Positions 7,156 to 15,085 of a stretch of 18,024 nt of DNA are shown here, piece by piece. The position numbers were made by a program, and so were the translations under genes. The notes beneath the pieces are model-generated. The model had not been told where the DNA came from. It saw only the letters and a list, made by a program, of their open reading frames with translations, and ran no database searches. Position 1 is the first letter of the stretch. Each line of letters starts with the position of its first letter. Origin of the DNA: CAZQAA01 sp964591255 (lineage in GTDB: Bacteria; Desulfobacterota; DSM-4660; Desulfatiglandales; Desulfatiglandaceae); NCBI GenBank assembly GCA_964591255.1, contig CAZQAA010000126.1:1-18024 (forward strand), given 5' to 3'.

Positions 7156-7962
7156 TTAACCTGTTGCCCTTTTAACGGGTTTGAATTCTCCTGGCAGAAA
7201 ATTATCGGCCATCTTTCTCACCCAATCCTTGGTAGAGAGATAATAGACTTTCGGTTTTGTGTTCAATCGTTCTAAGAGCCTGAAGGCGTAGGGGCTTTTA
7301 ATTAACCGCGATACCTTGTGTTTCGGGTTGTTAAGATCTCCGAATGTAATGGCCTGGGCCGGACATGCCTCGGTACATGCCGTAATATATTCACCCTCTT
7401 CAATTTCTCTCCGACCTTCTGCATACGCCCTCTCTTTTGCCCGCATGAGACGATGGTGACAGAAAGTACACTTTTCCACAACCCCTCTCATCCTGGGAGA
7501 AACTTCGGGAGACAGATACCGTTCCAGGCCCTTTCCCTTCGGGAAATAGGCATCCCACCAGTTAAAATACCTTGCGTGGTACGGGCAGGCGGCCTGGCAG
7601 TAACGGCATCCTATGCAACGGGTATAGATTTGGCTGACAATCCCGGTATTAAAATCAAGCCGTGTGGCCGTTGCGACGCAAACGGAAACACATGGTGGAT
7701 GATGACCTCCTTTACCGTCTTCTTCGCAATGCATGCATGGCCGTGGAAAATAACTAATCTCGGCATATGGGAATTCCCTGCCATTGTTAATCTTATAGAG
7801 TTGCATCCAGGTAATGCTACGTTCTTTATCCGACTCGTCACTTCTGACGGACACGTTGTTTTCAGCGGCGCAAGCAACTTCACAGGTGCCGCAGCCGGTA
7901 CACTTGTCTAAGTCAATAACCATCCCGTATCTGTGTTTCCCGTGGCCATCACCTTTTTCCAT
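7156..7962 (-). CDS. qrcC: Periplasmic four-cluster iron-sulfur subunit of the menaquinone reductase complex, 268 aa
   Basis: This is a DmsB/PsrB-type electron-transfer protein. Four cysteine groups are visible: C21-C24-C27-C31, C76-C79-C91-C95, C116-C119-C122-C126 (followed by Pro) and C165-C168-C196-C200 (followed by Pro). They would bind four Fe-S clusters connecting the hemes to QrcD. One cluster in the characterised complex is [3Fe-4S]; here no cysteine is plainly missing from the four groups. There is no signal peptide. In this family such subunits are carried across the membrane bound to the Tat-exported molybdopterin-family partner, here QrcB. GAGGT lies about seven bases before the ATG, and the gene starts 15 bases after the qrcB stop. 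Confidence 0.88.
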   Translation of the reverse strand: MEKGDGHGKHRYGMVIDLDKCTGCGTCEVACAAENNVSVRSDESDKERSITWMQLYKINNGREFPYAEISYFPRPCMHCEEDGKGGHHPPCVSVCVATATRLDFNTGIVSQIYTRCIGCRYCQAACPYHARYFNWWDAYFPKGKGLERYLSPEVSPRMRGVVEKCTFCHHRLMRAKERAYAEGRREIEEGEYITACTEACPAQAITFGDLNNPKHKVSRLIKSPYAFRLLERLNTKPKVYYLSTKDWVRKMADNFLPGEFKPVKRATG

Positions 7963-7977
7963 TGATATACCTCGCCA

Positions 7978-10446
7978 CTAAACCTTTATTAGTTTGACAG
8001 GAGTGCTCCACCATGCAGGATACCCGCTTCCAGGGTCTTTTCCCGCATGGATAATGTCATTCGGATTTACCCCTTTTCCTTTCAAAAATTCATCATAGGC
8101 AGTGTGTCCCAACCCCGAGGGGAGGTAAACAACATCTGGCATTGCACATTCCGACAGGGCCACACGTACGCGCACTCTGCCAGAAGGGGATTCAATGTAG
8201 GCCCTGTCACCCTCTTTAAGACCGAATTTAGATGCTGTTTTGGGATTTATCTCTGCAAAAGACTCATTTTTCAACAGCTGGTTATCAAATAGGGTCTTGT
8301 ATAAGAAGGGAGGACTGGGTAGCCATCCGCTTGAAAGATTTATCATCTCATACGGTACCATTAACAGCGGATAAGCCGAAGAATGTGCTCCCACGCTGTT
8401 CCGTTCATAATGGGGCATAAAGGCTTCGTCTCCTTTAACCTCTATACCCATGTTGGCCAGGGCCTTATTACTAGCGATATCTCCTGACCCGGTCTTAACG
8501 GCACTCTCTATCTTTGAGCTGAAAAATTCGAACTTGCCTGAAGGCGTATTAAAGAGTCCTTTGAAGTTTCTATCAACGCTTGCCGGACGGTACCACATCC
8601 CCTTGTTTTTTATTTTTTTCCACATAGTGTTGAAGTTTTTATATGGCCTTGGATTGCTATTACCCTCCTTTTGCTCCCAAACAGGAGTAGAATCGTCATA
8701 GCGTACAAGACCGCCTCCGGAGTCAAAGAGGCCCTTGGCTCTTGCCTTCAGGATATCCTCAAATTTTCTCCATGGAAATGAGGCGCCTACAGATTGGCCA
8801 ATCTGTTTTGCAAGCTGTATTATAACGTCGCCCGTATTTTTTGTGGCATAGACAGGCTTGACTACAGGCTGTGACAGGCCGTAAAGGGGAAACTGAAGAG
8901 TGGCAGGCCATATTACATCCTCGATTTTTTCAAGGTAGGTATGGTCGGGGAGAACAAGGTCGGCCATACAAGATGTTTCGTCCTGGAATGGCGAAAAGCT
9001 TACGATAAACGGGACCTTTTTCAAGGCCTTCTTAAATGCGCCGCCATCAGGTAAGGTAAAGGCCGGATTTGAAGAAAAGACAAGGATCGTGTCTACAAGA
9101 GGGGGGGCGGGACTTTCAATAATGGCTCTGGACAGGTTATTTATCAGGCTGTGGGCAAAAGGGGCCTCGGCATTGCCGGCCATGTCGAGGCGTGGTTTTT
9201 TAAGGCCATTTATTGTTACTGTGTCTTCCTCTATTTTTGGAAGCATACCCAGGGGTAGTGGTTTTTGGATAAACACTCCGCCGGGTTTATTAATATTTCC
9301 TACAAGGGCATTTAGGCCTTGCACGGCCATGAATTCAAACAGGCTGCCGTTGAGCAGGCCTTTTCCCTTCCCGCATATGGCAACAGGCGCGTTGGCCGTT
9401 GAAAAACTTTTGGCTAACGAAACGATTCTGTTGGCCTTAAGACCCGTTATGCGGGCTACCTTTGCCGGCGTATATCTGTCAAGAACCATTGTCTTGAATC
9501 CCTTATGACCTGCGCCGTCGTCAGATGTCCAGTCATAAAAGCCGAAGGAATGATTGTCTATAAATTTGTTGTCATACAGGCCTTCCTTGATAATCACATG
9601 GGCCATGCCCAGGGCGAGAGCGGCCTCTGTCCCAGGTTTAGGTGCGATCCAGTCATCTGCCTTGGAGGCAGTGTTAGATGCCCTTGATTCAATCTGTATG
9701 ATCTGTACCTTGCCTTTGAGTGGTTTGCTTCTCCACATGCTCCATGCATTGATAACCCGGCCCGGCGCACCCCAGCCATCCAAAAGGCCACTACCGAAGC
9801 TCAGGATATAATCGGCGTTTTCGAGATCATATGCCATTGGATAATCGTTACCCATCATAAGGCTGTTTGCCATCCTATAGGTGTCTTCCATAGATGGAAT
9901 CCTGACATAATTGGGGCTTCCTATGGCCTGAAGGAATCGTTCTATTATGACGGCCATTGTTGATTCTGCCCGGTTTCCATCTACCGCCACAACGGCCTCG
10001 GGACGCCCTTCCCTGCGCAGACTGGATATGCGTTTAGCCAGCATATTGATGGCATCACTCCATGTAATATCCTTGAATATCCCGGAACCTCGCGGCCCTA
10101 CACGGATCATAGGCCCTGTATGTCTGATGCTTTCATCATAAAGCAACTGCAGTCCACCCATACCCAGCGGACATATGCCTCCTGGATTCACTGGATAGTC
10201 GGTGCGGCCCTCAATCTTTACTGCTCTATTATCCACCTTGCGGACATTAATGCCGCATCCACCCGGGCAAAGGTTACAAACCGACTTGGCATGGGTGAAT
10301 TTGCCCTCCTTGGGAACAGGGACCCATGGCCAGTTTTGTGTCCAGATGGCAAGATCATCTGTGAGTTTCCATGGAAGTGGCGTTAACTGGGTACCTACCG
10401 CCCCGCCTACAAGAGATAGAATAAAATTCCTTCTATTTAATTCCAT
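7978..10446 (-). CDS. qrcB: Molybdopterin-oxidoreductase-family subunit of the menaquinone reductase complex, 822 aa
   Basis: QrcB is the large periplasmic subunit of Qrc. Residues 1-22 form a Tat-like signal with the twin arginine in NRRNFI (4-9) and a short hydrophobic stretch. Four cysteines, C57-C60-C64 and C92, form the N-terminal [4Fe-4S] motif. The C-terminal molybdopterin-dinucleotide-type domain spans about 690-820. The characterised QrcB of Desulfovibrio vulgaris is reported to contain no molybdenum. Here no cysteine is found in the stretch of about 140-230 where a metal ligand is usually found, which fits an electron-transfer or structural role rather than catalysis. Other DMSO-reductase-family members (for example polysulfide or thiosulfate reductase) are possible, but the neighbours and the missing ligand favour Qrc. 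GGGGAAG precedes the ATG. Confidence 0.87.
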   Translation of the reverse strand: MELNRRNFILSLVGGAVGTQLTPLPWKLTDDLAIWTQNWPWVPVPKEGKFTHAKSVCNLCPGGCGINVRKVDNRAVKIEGRTDYPVNPGGICPLGMGGLQLLYDESIRHTGPMIRVGPRGSGIFKDITWSDAINMLAKRISSLRREGRPEAVVAVDGNRAESTMAVIIERFLQAIGSPNYVRIPSMEDTYRMANSLMMGNDYPMAYDLENADYILSFGSGLLDGWGAPGRVINAWSMWRSKPLKGKVQIIQIESRASNTASKADDWIAPKPGTEAALALGMAHVIIKEGLYDNKFIDNHSFGFYDWTSDDGAGHKGFKTMVLDRYTPAKVARITGLKANRIVSLAKSFSTANAPVAICGKGKGLLNGSLFEFMAVQGLNALVGNINKPGGVFIQKPLPLGMLPKIEEDTVTINGLKKPRLDMAGNAEAPFAHSLINNLSRAIIESPAPPLVDTILVFSSNPAFTLPDGGAFKKALKKVPFIVSFSPFQDETSCMADLVLPDHTYLEKIEDVIWPATLQFPLYGLSQPVVKPVYATKNTGDVIIQLAKQIGQSVGASFPWRKFEDILKARAKGLFDSGGGLVRYDDSTPVWEQKEGNSNPRPYKNFNTMWKKIKNKGMWYRPASVDRNFKGLFNTPSGKFEFFSSKIESAVKTGSGDIASNKALANMGIEVKGDEAFMPHYERNSVGAHSSAYPLLMVPYEMINLSSGWLPSPPFLYKTLFDNQLLKNESFAEINPKTASKFGLKEGDRAYIESPSGRVRVRVALSECAMPDVVYLPSGLGHTAYDEFLKGKGVNPNDIIHAGKDPGSGYPAWWSTPVKLIKV

Positions 10447-10500
10447 ACCATCTTCCCCTTAGTTTAAGGGCTTAAAAACTTAAAAAGGTGTATATTGTTT

Positions 10501-11157
10501 TTATTTATGGCAGACAAAACATTCATTGTTATCCTCATGGCCTTTTTCTGTGTGGCATTCTGCACAGTCATCCATCTTCATTCGGTCCCAGCTGTTTTTC
10601 TTTAGGCCTGAGATTCGTTCTCCCCAAATCTTGATGCTGTATCCGGTCAAACGATTGGCCCTGTATGCCGGCAGGAACTCGGTTTCTCCATGATGACCAT
10701 GACAGGTCACGCAATCTATTTTTCCCATTTTTACATGTGCAATATGTGAAAAATAGACACAGTCAGGCTGTCTCCAATAGGATATCCATGGTATTTCCTT
10801 GTCATGTGCAACATATTTCACTAAAAATTCTTTTTCTTCATTACTGTCGCCCAGTGGAGATTCGGGGTCATCATGGCACTCTGTACACTTGTCCAGCTTG
10901 GGGATGCCCGCAAAGGTGCCGTCTTCACGGAATTCATGGCAATAGAGGCATCTTTCAACATCGGTATCCCCTTCAATATCAACGACATCAGGGTCAAGGT
11001 GGAGTGCATGGTTGAAATCCATGGGTTGTTGCTGTTTGGAATAAAGGACCATAGGAAAAACTATCCATCCTATAATCAAAGACCCGATAAAACCCGCGAT
11101 AAAAAAGAAGGTCCCTTCTTTCCAGGATTTTTTGGATGAACTAGGTTGGGTTTGCAT
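10501..11157 (-). CDS. qrcA: Membrane-anchored multiheme cytochrome c subunit of the menaquinone reductase complex, 218 aa
   Basis: QrcA accepts electrons from periplasmic type I cytochrome c3. After a short polar N-terminus, a hydrophobic helix at about 16-39 anchors the protein, with the rest in the periplasm. Five standard CxxCH heme sites are visible: 70-74, 91-95, 149-153, 198-202 and 213-217. The family is described as hexaheme, so the sixth site is not canonical here; Cys133 with His138 (C-x4-H) is the only other cysteine and could be a single-thioether site. Histidines such as H50, H53, H138 and H141 can serve as distal ligands. It is the first gene of the operon, with its own candidate promoter. 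AGAGG lies eight to nine bases before the ATG. Confidence 0.87.
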   Translation of the reverse strand: MQTQPSSSKKSWKEGTFFFIAGFIGSLIIGWIVFPMVLYSKQQQPMDFNHALHLDPDVVDIEGDTDVERCLYCHEFREDGTFAGIPKLDKCTECHDDPESPLGDSNEEKEFLVKYVAHDKEIPWISYWRQPDCVYFSHIAHVKMGKIDCVTCHGHHGETEFLPAYRANRLTGYSIKIWGERISGLKKNSWDRMKMDDCAECHTEKGHEDNNECFVCHK

Positions 11158-11209
11158 ATTGTTAAGCCTCTTTTTAAAGGTTTGCCGTTAAGGGGCCAAC
11201 ATTTGTGCG

Positions 11210-11238
11210 TATCTATCCAATGTACTTGTTTTTGTCAA
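11210..11238 (-). promoter_or_regulatory. Candidate promoter of the qrc operon
   Basis: A perfect TTGACA (11238-11233) and the poorer TAGATA (11215-11210) are 17 bases apart on the minus strand. Transcription would begin near 11203, leaving a leader of about 46 bases before qrcA. A GC-rich partial hairpin (11239-11267) lies between this and the rpsU stop and may end rpsU transcription, though without a T tract. Confidence 0.45.
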
Positions 11239-11272
11239 GGGGGAACTCAGCCCCAGGCTGGGACAAGAGATA

Positions 11273-11455
11273 TTAAAATCGCCTTCTCTTGCGGCGTCTT
11301 TTTGCCGCCTTGGCCTGTTTTTTCTTTTTTTGCACACTCGGCTTATCATAAAATCGTCTTTCCTTGATCTCGGAGAAAAAACCCTCTTTGGTCAATTTCC
11401 TTTTCAGGTCCTTGATTGCCTTTTCTATCTGATTGTCCTGTACAATTACCTTCAT
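11273..11455 (-). CDS. rpsU: 30S ribosomal protein bS21, 60 aa
   Basis: bS21 is a small basic protein of the 30S subunit, placed close to the 3' end of 16S rRNA and the anti-Shine-Dalgarno region, and it helps initiation. The N-terminus MKVIVQDN, the central FSEIKERRFY and the very basic tail (KRRRKRRRF) are diagnostic, and the length is normal. ATG at 11455 is the correct start. The in-frame GTG at 11467 overlaps the ribosome binding site (GAGGTG, 11465-11470), which sits nine bases before the ATG. The gene lies about 115 bases upstream of qrcA on the same strand. Upstream there is a terminator-like hairpin and a candidate leader. Confidence 0.95.
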   Translation of the reverse strand: MKVIVQDNQIEKAIKDLKRKLTKEGFFSEIKERRFYDKPSVQKKKKQAKAAKRRRKRRRF

Positions 11456-11512
11456 GATCTTATTCACCTCAAAAGCACAATGGTTATTTGCTCACCAATA
11501 AACACCAAAAAC

Positions 11513-11545
11513 AAAAAAAGCATCTCATTATCAAATTTGAGATGC
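11513..11545 (-). terminator. Rho-independent terminator upstream of rpsU
   Basis: On the minus strand GCATCTCA, ten bases, TGAGATGC (perfect 8-bp stem, arms 11545-11538 and 11527-11520) is followed by seven Ts (11519-11513). This is a textbook intrinsic terminator. It lies about 58 bases before the rpsU start, with no protein gene upstream on this strand. It therefore ends either a small RNA or an attenuated rpsU leader. Confidence 0.8.
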
Positions 11546-11700
11546 CTTCCTCGCCTTAAAGATACAAAAAAATGGATGCAGAAATATCTATACTGCTATG
11601 GCAAGAGCATAATGTTCTACCTCCTTATTGTATTGGAAGGTCCGGAAGCACTCATATGACAGGGCGCAGCACGCCATCCTGCCCACTATGGGGCATTTTA
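11513..11700 (-). ncRNA. Candidate rpsU attenuator leader or small RNA of about 180 nt
   Basis: A promoter-like TTGACA (11731-11726) with 18 bases to TTCAAT (11707-11702) would start a transcript near 11695 that ends in the terminator at 11513-11545. Inside it is a strong Shine-Dalgarno sequence AAGGAGG (11626-11620), nine bases before a four-codon reading frame, Met-Leu-Leu-Pro-stop (11610-11596). ACCTTC (11641-11636) can pair with GGAGGT (11624-11619), hiding that site. Four GGA motifs occur, so a CsrA-binding RNA is an alternative. No known RNA family is recognised. Confidence 0.4.
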
Positions 11701-11701
11701 C

Positions 11702-11731
11702 ATTGAATTGCCTTGGAAAAATCTCTGTCAA
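11702..11731 (-). promoter_or_regulatory. Candidate promoter for the rpsU leader or small RNA
   Basis: A perfect TTGACA (11731-11726) lies 18 bases from TTCAAT (11707-11702, 4 of 6 consensus). It is placed correctly to transcribe the terminated leader upstream of rpsU. Confidence 0.4.
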
Positions 11732-11887
11732 ATTTGATCACCCCCTTTACATCAGCAACTATAGCGAAGCCAGAGATATTTTAGAATAAGGATATTACCC
11801 TGTCCCAAAGAAAATTGTCAATCCTTTTTTATCCTATGAGAGAGAATTGGAGTTTTTCTCAAATTGTGTTATTCATAATCTGTGCCT

Positions 11888-11916
11888 TTGTTTTTATCAG
11901 CAGTGCTTTATATGAT
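11888..11916 (+). promoter_or_regulatory. Weak candidate promoter for the mscS-family gene
   Basis: TTGTTT and TATGAT are separated by 17 bases. The -10 box matches 5 of 6 positions and the -35 box only 3. Transcription would start near 11923, about 35 bases before the ATG. The stretch from 11732 to 11887 shows nothing else I can support. Confidence 0.3.
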
Positions 11917-11957
11917 AATGCTGGTCATTGGGGGTCGATTGGGAAGCGAGAGGAGAC

Positions 11958-13100
11958 ATGAACACCTTTAGGGATTTTTGGCTGGTTGTTATTGATGTGT
12001 GGAGAAAAGGACTTTTTGGGATAGATATTGGCCGGATTGTAACCGCTGTTTTGATTTTTTTGGGTTTCCTGTTTATCCGGCGGCTCTTCACCCGAGTGAT
12101 TATCAACAGGCTTAAGGCTGTTACCAGGCGCACAAGGACCCGCCTGGATGACGATGCATTGGAGGTCCTGGAAAAACCGGTTTCCTTTATTCCTGTTGTG
12201 CTGGGTGTGTTTTTTGCGACCGACTATCTCCCCTTGAACGATCTGTTGGCAAATATAGCTGACAGGCTGGTGCGTTCACTGATTGTGCTGGTAATTTTCT
12301 GGGGCCTCATTAATCTGCTACGCCCGTTGTCAGTACTGTTTCGTCGGCTTGAAGAGTTGCTGACAACTGCAATGGTTGACTGGCTTATAAAGGCGACAAA
12401 AACGGCGTTTATATTTATTGGTGTGGCAACTGTTCTGGAGATATGGGGTATCAAGATAGCTCCCATTCTGGCTGGGTTAGGCCTGTTTGGTGTTGCTGTT
12501 GCATTGGGAGCACAAGATCTTTTCAAGAATTTGATTTCAGGAATCCTTGTTATTGCGGAGAAACGCTTCAATCCGGGCGACTGGATCAAGGTTGATGGCA
12601 TAGCCGAAGGAATTGTTGAGACAATAGGGTTTAGGTCTACCTTGATCCGTCGTTTTGATAAGGCCCCTCTCCATGTCCCCAACTCCAAGCTTTCTGACAA
12701 TTCCCTTACCAATTTCAGTGCGATGACGCACAGGAGAATTTTTTGGATTATAGGTGTTGAATACCGTACGACAATCTCTCAGCTGCGTACGATAAGGGAC
12801 AATATCGAGGCCTTTATTATGGAATCTGATGATTTTGCAAGGCCACCCGAGGTCCCCATGTTTGTTAGGATCGACCGCTTTAGTGATTCGTCCATCGATA
12901 TAATGGTTTACTGTTTTACGAAAACAACCAACTGGGGCGTATGGCTAAAGATCAAGGAGGGGCTTGCATACAAAATCAAGGAAATTGTGGAAGAGGCAGG
13001 AACATCATTCGCATTTCCAAGCCGGTCCATATATGTTGAATCCATGTCTGATGACCAGGCAGAGGTCTTTGTCCCTCCAGGAGCGACAAAATCCGGTTAA
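11958..13100 (+). CDS. Small-conductance mechanosensitive channel, MscS family, 380 aa
   Basis: MscS channels open under membrane tension and release solutes during hypo-osmotic shock. Several N-terminal hydrophobic helices precede the conserved pore helix at about 170-193 (GLGLFGVAVALGAQDLFKN...), with the family signature GAQDLFKNLISG at 184-195. The cytoplasmic beta domain follows, with RFNPGDWIKVDG at about 203-214 and the loop VPNSKLSDNSLTNFS, both typical of MscS. The alpha/beta C-terminal domain completes the protein, which is longer than E. coli MscS (286 residues) because of extra N-terminal helices. ATG at 11958 is preferred over the upstream in-frame GTG at 11928 because GAGAGGAG immediately precedes it. 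It is transcribed alone and converges on the SnoaL-like gene. Confidence 0.9.
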   Translation: MNTFRDFWLVVIDVWRKGLFGIDIGRIVTAVLIFLGFLFIRRLFTRVIINRLKAVTRRTRTRLDDDALEVLEKPVSFIPVVLGVFFATDYLPLNDLLANIADRLVRSLIVLVIFWGLINLLRPLSVLFRRLEELLTTAMVDWLIKATKTAFIFIGVATVLEIWGIKIAPILAGLGLFGVAVALGAQDLFKNLISGILVIAEKRFNPGDWIKVDGIAEGIVETIGFRSTLIRRFDKAPLHVPNSKLSDNSLTNFSAMTHRRIFWIIGVEYRTTISQLRTIRDNIEAFIMESDDFARPPEVPMFVRIDRFSDSSIDIMVYCFTKTTNWGVWLKIKEGLAYKIKEIVEEAGTSFAFPSRSIYVESMSDDQAEVFVPPGATKSG

Positions 13101-13139
13101 GATAAAATATGATCCAGTGTCTCCGTTAGCTGGCACAGG

Positions 13140-13565
13140 TTATTCATATTTGCGATGGTAAAATTTCATGATTTTTTCATCCGGCACATTGCCTTTGAGG
13201 AGTATGGCAATACTGTCTGTATATTCTTTGTATGAGATAATTTTTCCTTCTGTTAGGGTCATGAAAGCGCTGCCCTCTACCGTTATTTCCTTGTTTTTGC
13301 TCAGGGGCATCATGGAGATAAAGGTTAGTTGCCATTCAAAGGCGGCCATCTTGTTGTTATCGGCAAGATAACTTTTGGGTAAGAAGCGATAGTTTGTGGC
13401 CTCCTGTTGACACCTGTGATGAAAATCCGAAATAGCCTGCCTGCCCTTATATTTTCCATACAGCGAGTCAAAATATACGGCATTTTCTGTAAAAAGATCA
13501 GCAAAGGCATCAGAATCGGCCTGTGTAAAACGCTCGCAAAAGCTATCAATGATTTCTGAATGCAT
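13140..13565 (-). CDS. SnoaL/NTF2-like protein, 141 aa
   Basis: This is a single cone-shaped alpha+beta domain of the NTF2-like superfamily. Seen: an N-terminal helix with FCERFTQADSDAFADLFTENAVYFDS, the stretch KGRQAISDFHHR, and beta strands ending in GKIISYKEYTDS, the usual order in SnoaL-like proteins. Members bind small hydrophobic ligands or act as isomerases, hydrolases or cyclases, and the function here is unknown. ATG at 13565 is the likely start. An upstream in-frame ATG at 13580 overlaps the ribosome binding site GGAGG (13578-13574), which lies eight bases from 13565. It follows the acyl-CoA synthetase-like gene by 18 bases and is probably the last gene of that operon. Confidence 0.75.
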   Translation of the reverse strand: MHSEIIDSFCERFTQADSDAFADLFTENAVYFDSLYGKYKGRQAISDFHHRCQQEATNYRFLPKSYLADNNKMAAFEWQLTFISMMPLSKNKEITVEGSAFMTLTEGKIISYKEYTDSIAILLKGNVPDEKIMKFYHRKYE

Positions 13566-13583
13566 ATCTATATCCTCCATAGT

Positions 13584-15035
13584 CTAATTTTTTGAATATG
13601 CTGATTTTATCCTGGCATATTTATGGAGTGACGCCATGGCCTGGACTGCCCTCTCCGGAGATGGGTACACCGGAATTCCTCCGTCTTGAATCATCGCCAC
13701 CGATTCATCCTCTCTGCCATTAAAAGAGCAACAAAGGATCGGCTTTTGGAGCCTTTCCGGAAATTGTATAAATTTTCGGCATGCCTTTTCCATTGCACGG
13801 CTTATCATGTCTATCGGAATATCGAGAATGTCGCCGGCCAACTCTTTTTTATCCCGTAGATGAACAGGACCAAAGATCCCGTAAAACAGCATCCCGTCTA
13901 TATAGGGCAAATCAAGAATGACATCCGGTAATTTTGCAAAAATTAAGAGGGGATCGTAGTTTAAGGTTACATCCACAGGATTATTGGGGCTTGCAGTCTT
14001 GGGGATAATAGCCTTTATGTTTTGCCGGGCAACACGGTCGAACAATGGCACTTCAAGATCGTATCTGTTGCATGCATCTGCCATGGTTATGGCTGGTCCT
14101 CCAGAGTTGGTAAGGATAGCCATCTTGTTCCCTTTGGGCAGCGGCTGTGATGAGAGGGCCAGGCAGGAATCGAAGAGTTCCGGAAAAGATTTGGCCCGCA
14201 ATACACCTGCCTGCCTAAACAGTCCATTGTACAAATCTTCCGAGCCTGACATGGCTGCCGTATGTGATGCACTTGCCCTGGAACCGGCCTCTGTTCCTCC
14301 TACATATAGTGCTACAATCGGTTTTTTTGGCGTGATTTTCCTCGCCAATTCAAGGAATGCCCGCGGCCTTCTTATGTCTTCGATATACATGGCAATGGCC
14401 GTTGTGCCGGAATCCTGGCCCAGGTATTCCAGACAATCTATCATGTCTATATCAGCCTGATTTCCCACACTGATGGCCTTGCTCAGGCCTAATCCTGCCC
14501 TGGCAAAATATGGCAGCGTCTGGGTCACATAGCTCCCACTTTGAGAAACAAAGCCGACAGTTCCAGGACTGTGTTTATAGGGAAACCAAGTGGTATTCAG
14601 ACTTATCCCGGTATTGATGATGCCCATGCAGTTGGGACCAAGGTATCGAATGCCGTATTTTTCTGCCAAGCGGTCAAGTTCATTTTGCAGACGAGCGCCC
14701 TCTTCAGAGTCTATTTCTTCATAGCCCGCTGTTACAACAACTGCCCTTTTGACCCCTTTTTCTGCGCAACTTTTGAAAACTTTGGGCACCATCTTCTTGG
14801 AGATAACAAAAAACGCCAAATCCGGTGTCTCTGGCAGAGAAGCAATGTTCGGGTATGCGGGAAGCCCAAGAATAGTTTTTTCCCTGGGATGAACAGGAAA
14901 TACCTTTCCCCTGTAACCACCCCTTATTATGTTCAGCAGGAAAGGTGTTCCTATTGTCATTATGGAATTTGAGGCTCCGAGAAAGACAATAGATCGTGGA
15001 TTCATCAATATATGAAGAGGGTTGTTTGATTTCAT
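13584..15035 (-). CDS. NDP-forming acyl-CoA synthetase, alpha-subunit type, 483 aa
   Basis: These enzymes interconvert an acyl-CoA, ADP or GDP and phosphate with the free acid, CoA and ATP or GTP through a phosphohistidine. The protein has an N-terminal CoA-binding Rossmann domain (SIVFLGASN...), the succinyl-CoA-ligase-like domain with GPNCMGIIN and GFVSQSGS, and the active-site histidine in SASHTAAMSG (His260 counted from an upstream TTG, His258 from ATG). There is no ATP-grasp (beta) domain, so a partner encoded elsewhere is needed for full activity, unless the protein works in another way. ATG at 15035 is preferred over TTG at 15041; neither has a strong ribosome binding site. Its neighbours, a FadL-like transporter and a SnoaL-like protein, suggest use of a fatty or aromatic acid. 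The substrate is not shown by the sequence. Confidence 0.85.
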   Translation of the reverse strand: MKSNNPLHILMNPRSIVFLGASNSIMTIGTPFLLNIIRGGYRGKVFPVHPREKTILGLPAYPNIASLPETPDLAFFVISKKMVPKVFKSCAEKGVKRAVVVTAGYEEIDSEEGARLQNELDRLAEKYGIRYLGPNCMGIINTGISLNTTWFPYKHSPGTVGFVSQSGSYVTQTLPYFARAGLGLSKAISVGNQADIDMIDCLEYLGQDSGTTAIAMYIEDIRRPRAFLELARKITPKKPIVALYVGGTEAGSRASASHTAAMSGSEDLYNGLFRQAGVLRAKSFPELFDSCLALSSQPLPKGNKMAILTNSGGPAITMADACNRYDLEVPLFDRVARQNIKAIIPKTASPNNPVDVTLNYDPLLIFAKLPDVILDLPYIDGMLFYGIFGPVHLRDKKELAGDILDIPIDMISRAMEKACRKFIQFPERLQKPILCCSFNGREDESVAMIQDGGIPVYPSPERAVQAMASLHKYARIKSAYSKN

Positions 15036-15085
15036 GGTCAATCCGATGAATAGATTGTAAAAAGATTGTTACCGTTAAGCGCCGG

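Noticed and set aside
7318..7911. 197-codon plus-strand frame
   Set aside because: It is antisense to qrcC, whose cysteine pattern is unambiguous.
11456..11467. Extended GTG start for rpsU
   Set aside because: The GTG is part of the Shine-Dalgarno sequence GAGGTG. ATG at 11455 gives the normal N-terminus.
13566..13580. Extended ATG start for the SnoaL-like gene
   Set aside because: That ATG overlaps the GGAGG that serves the ATG at 13565.
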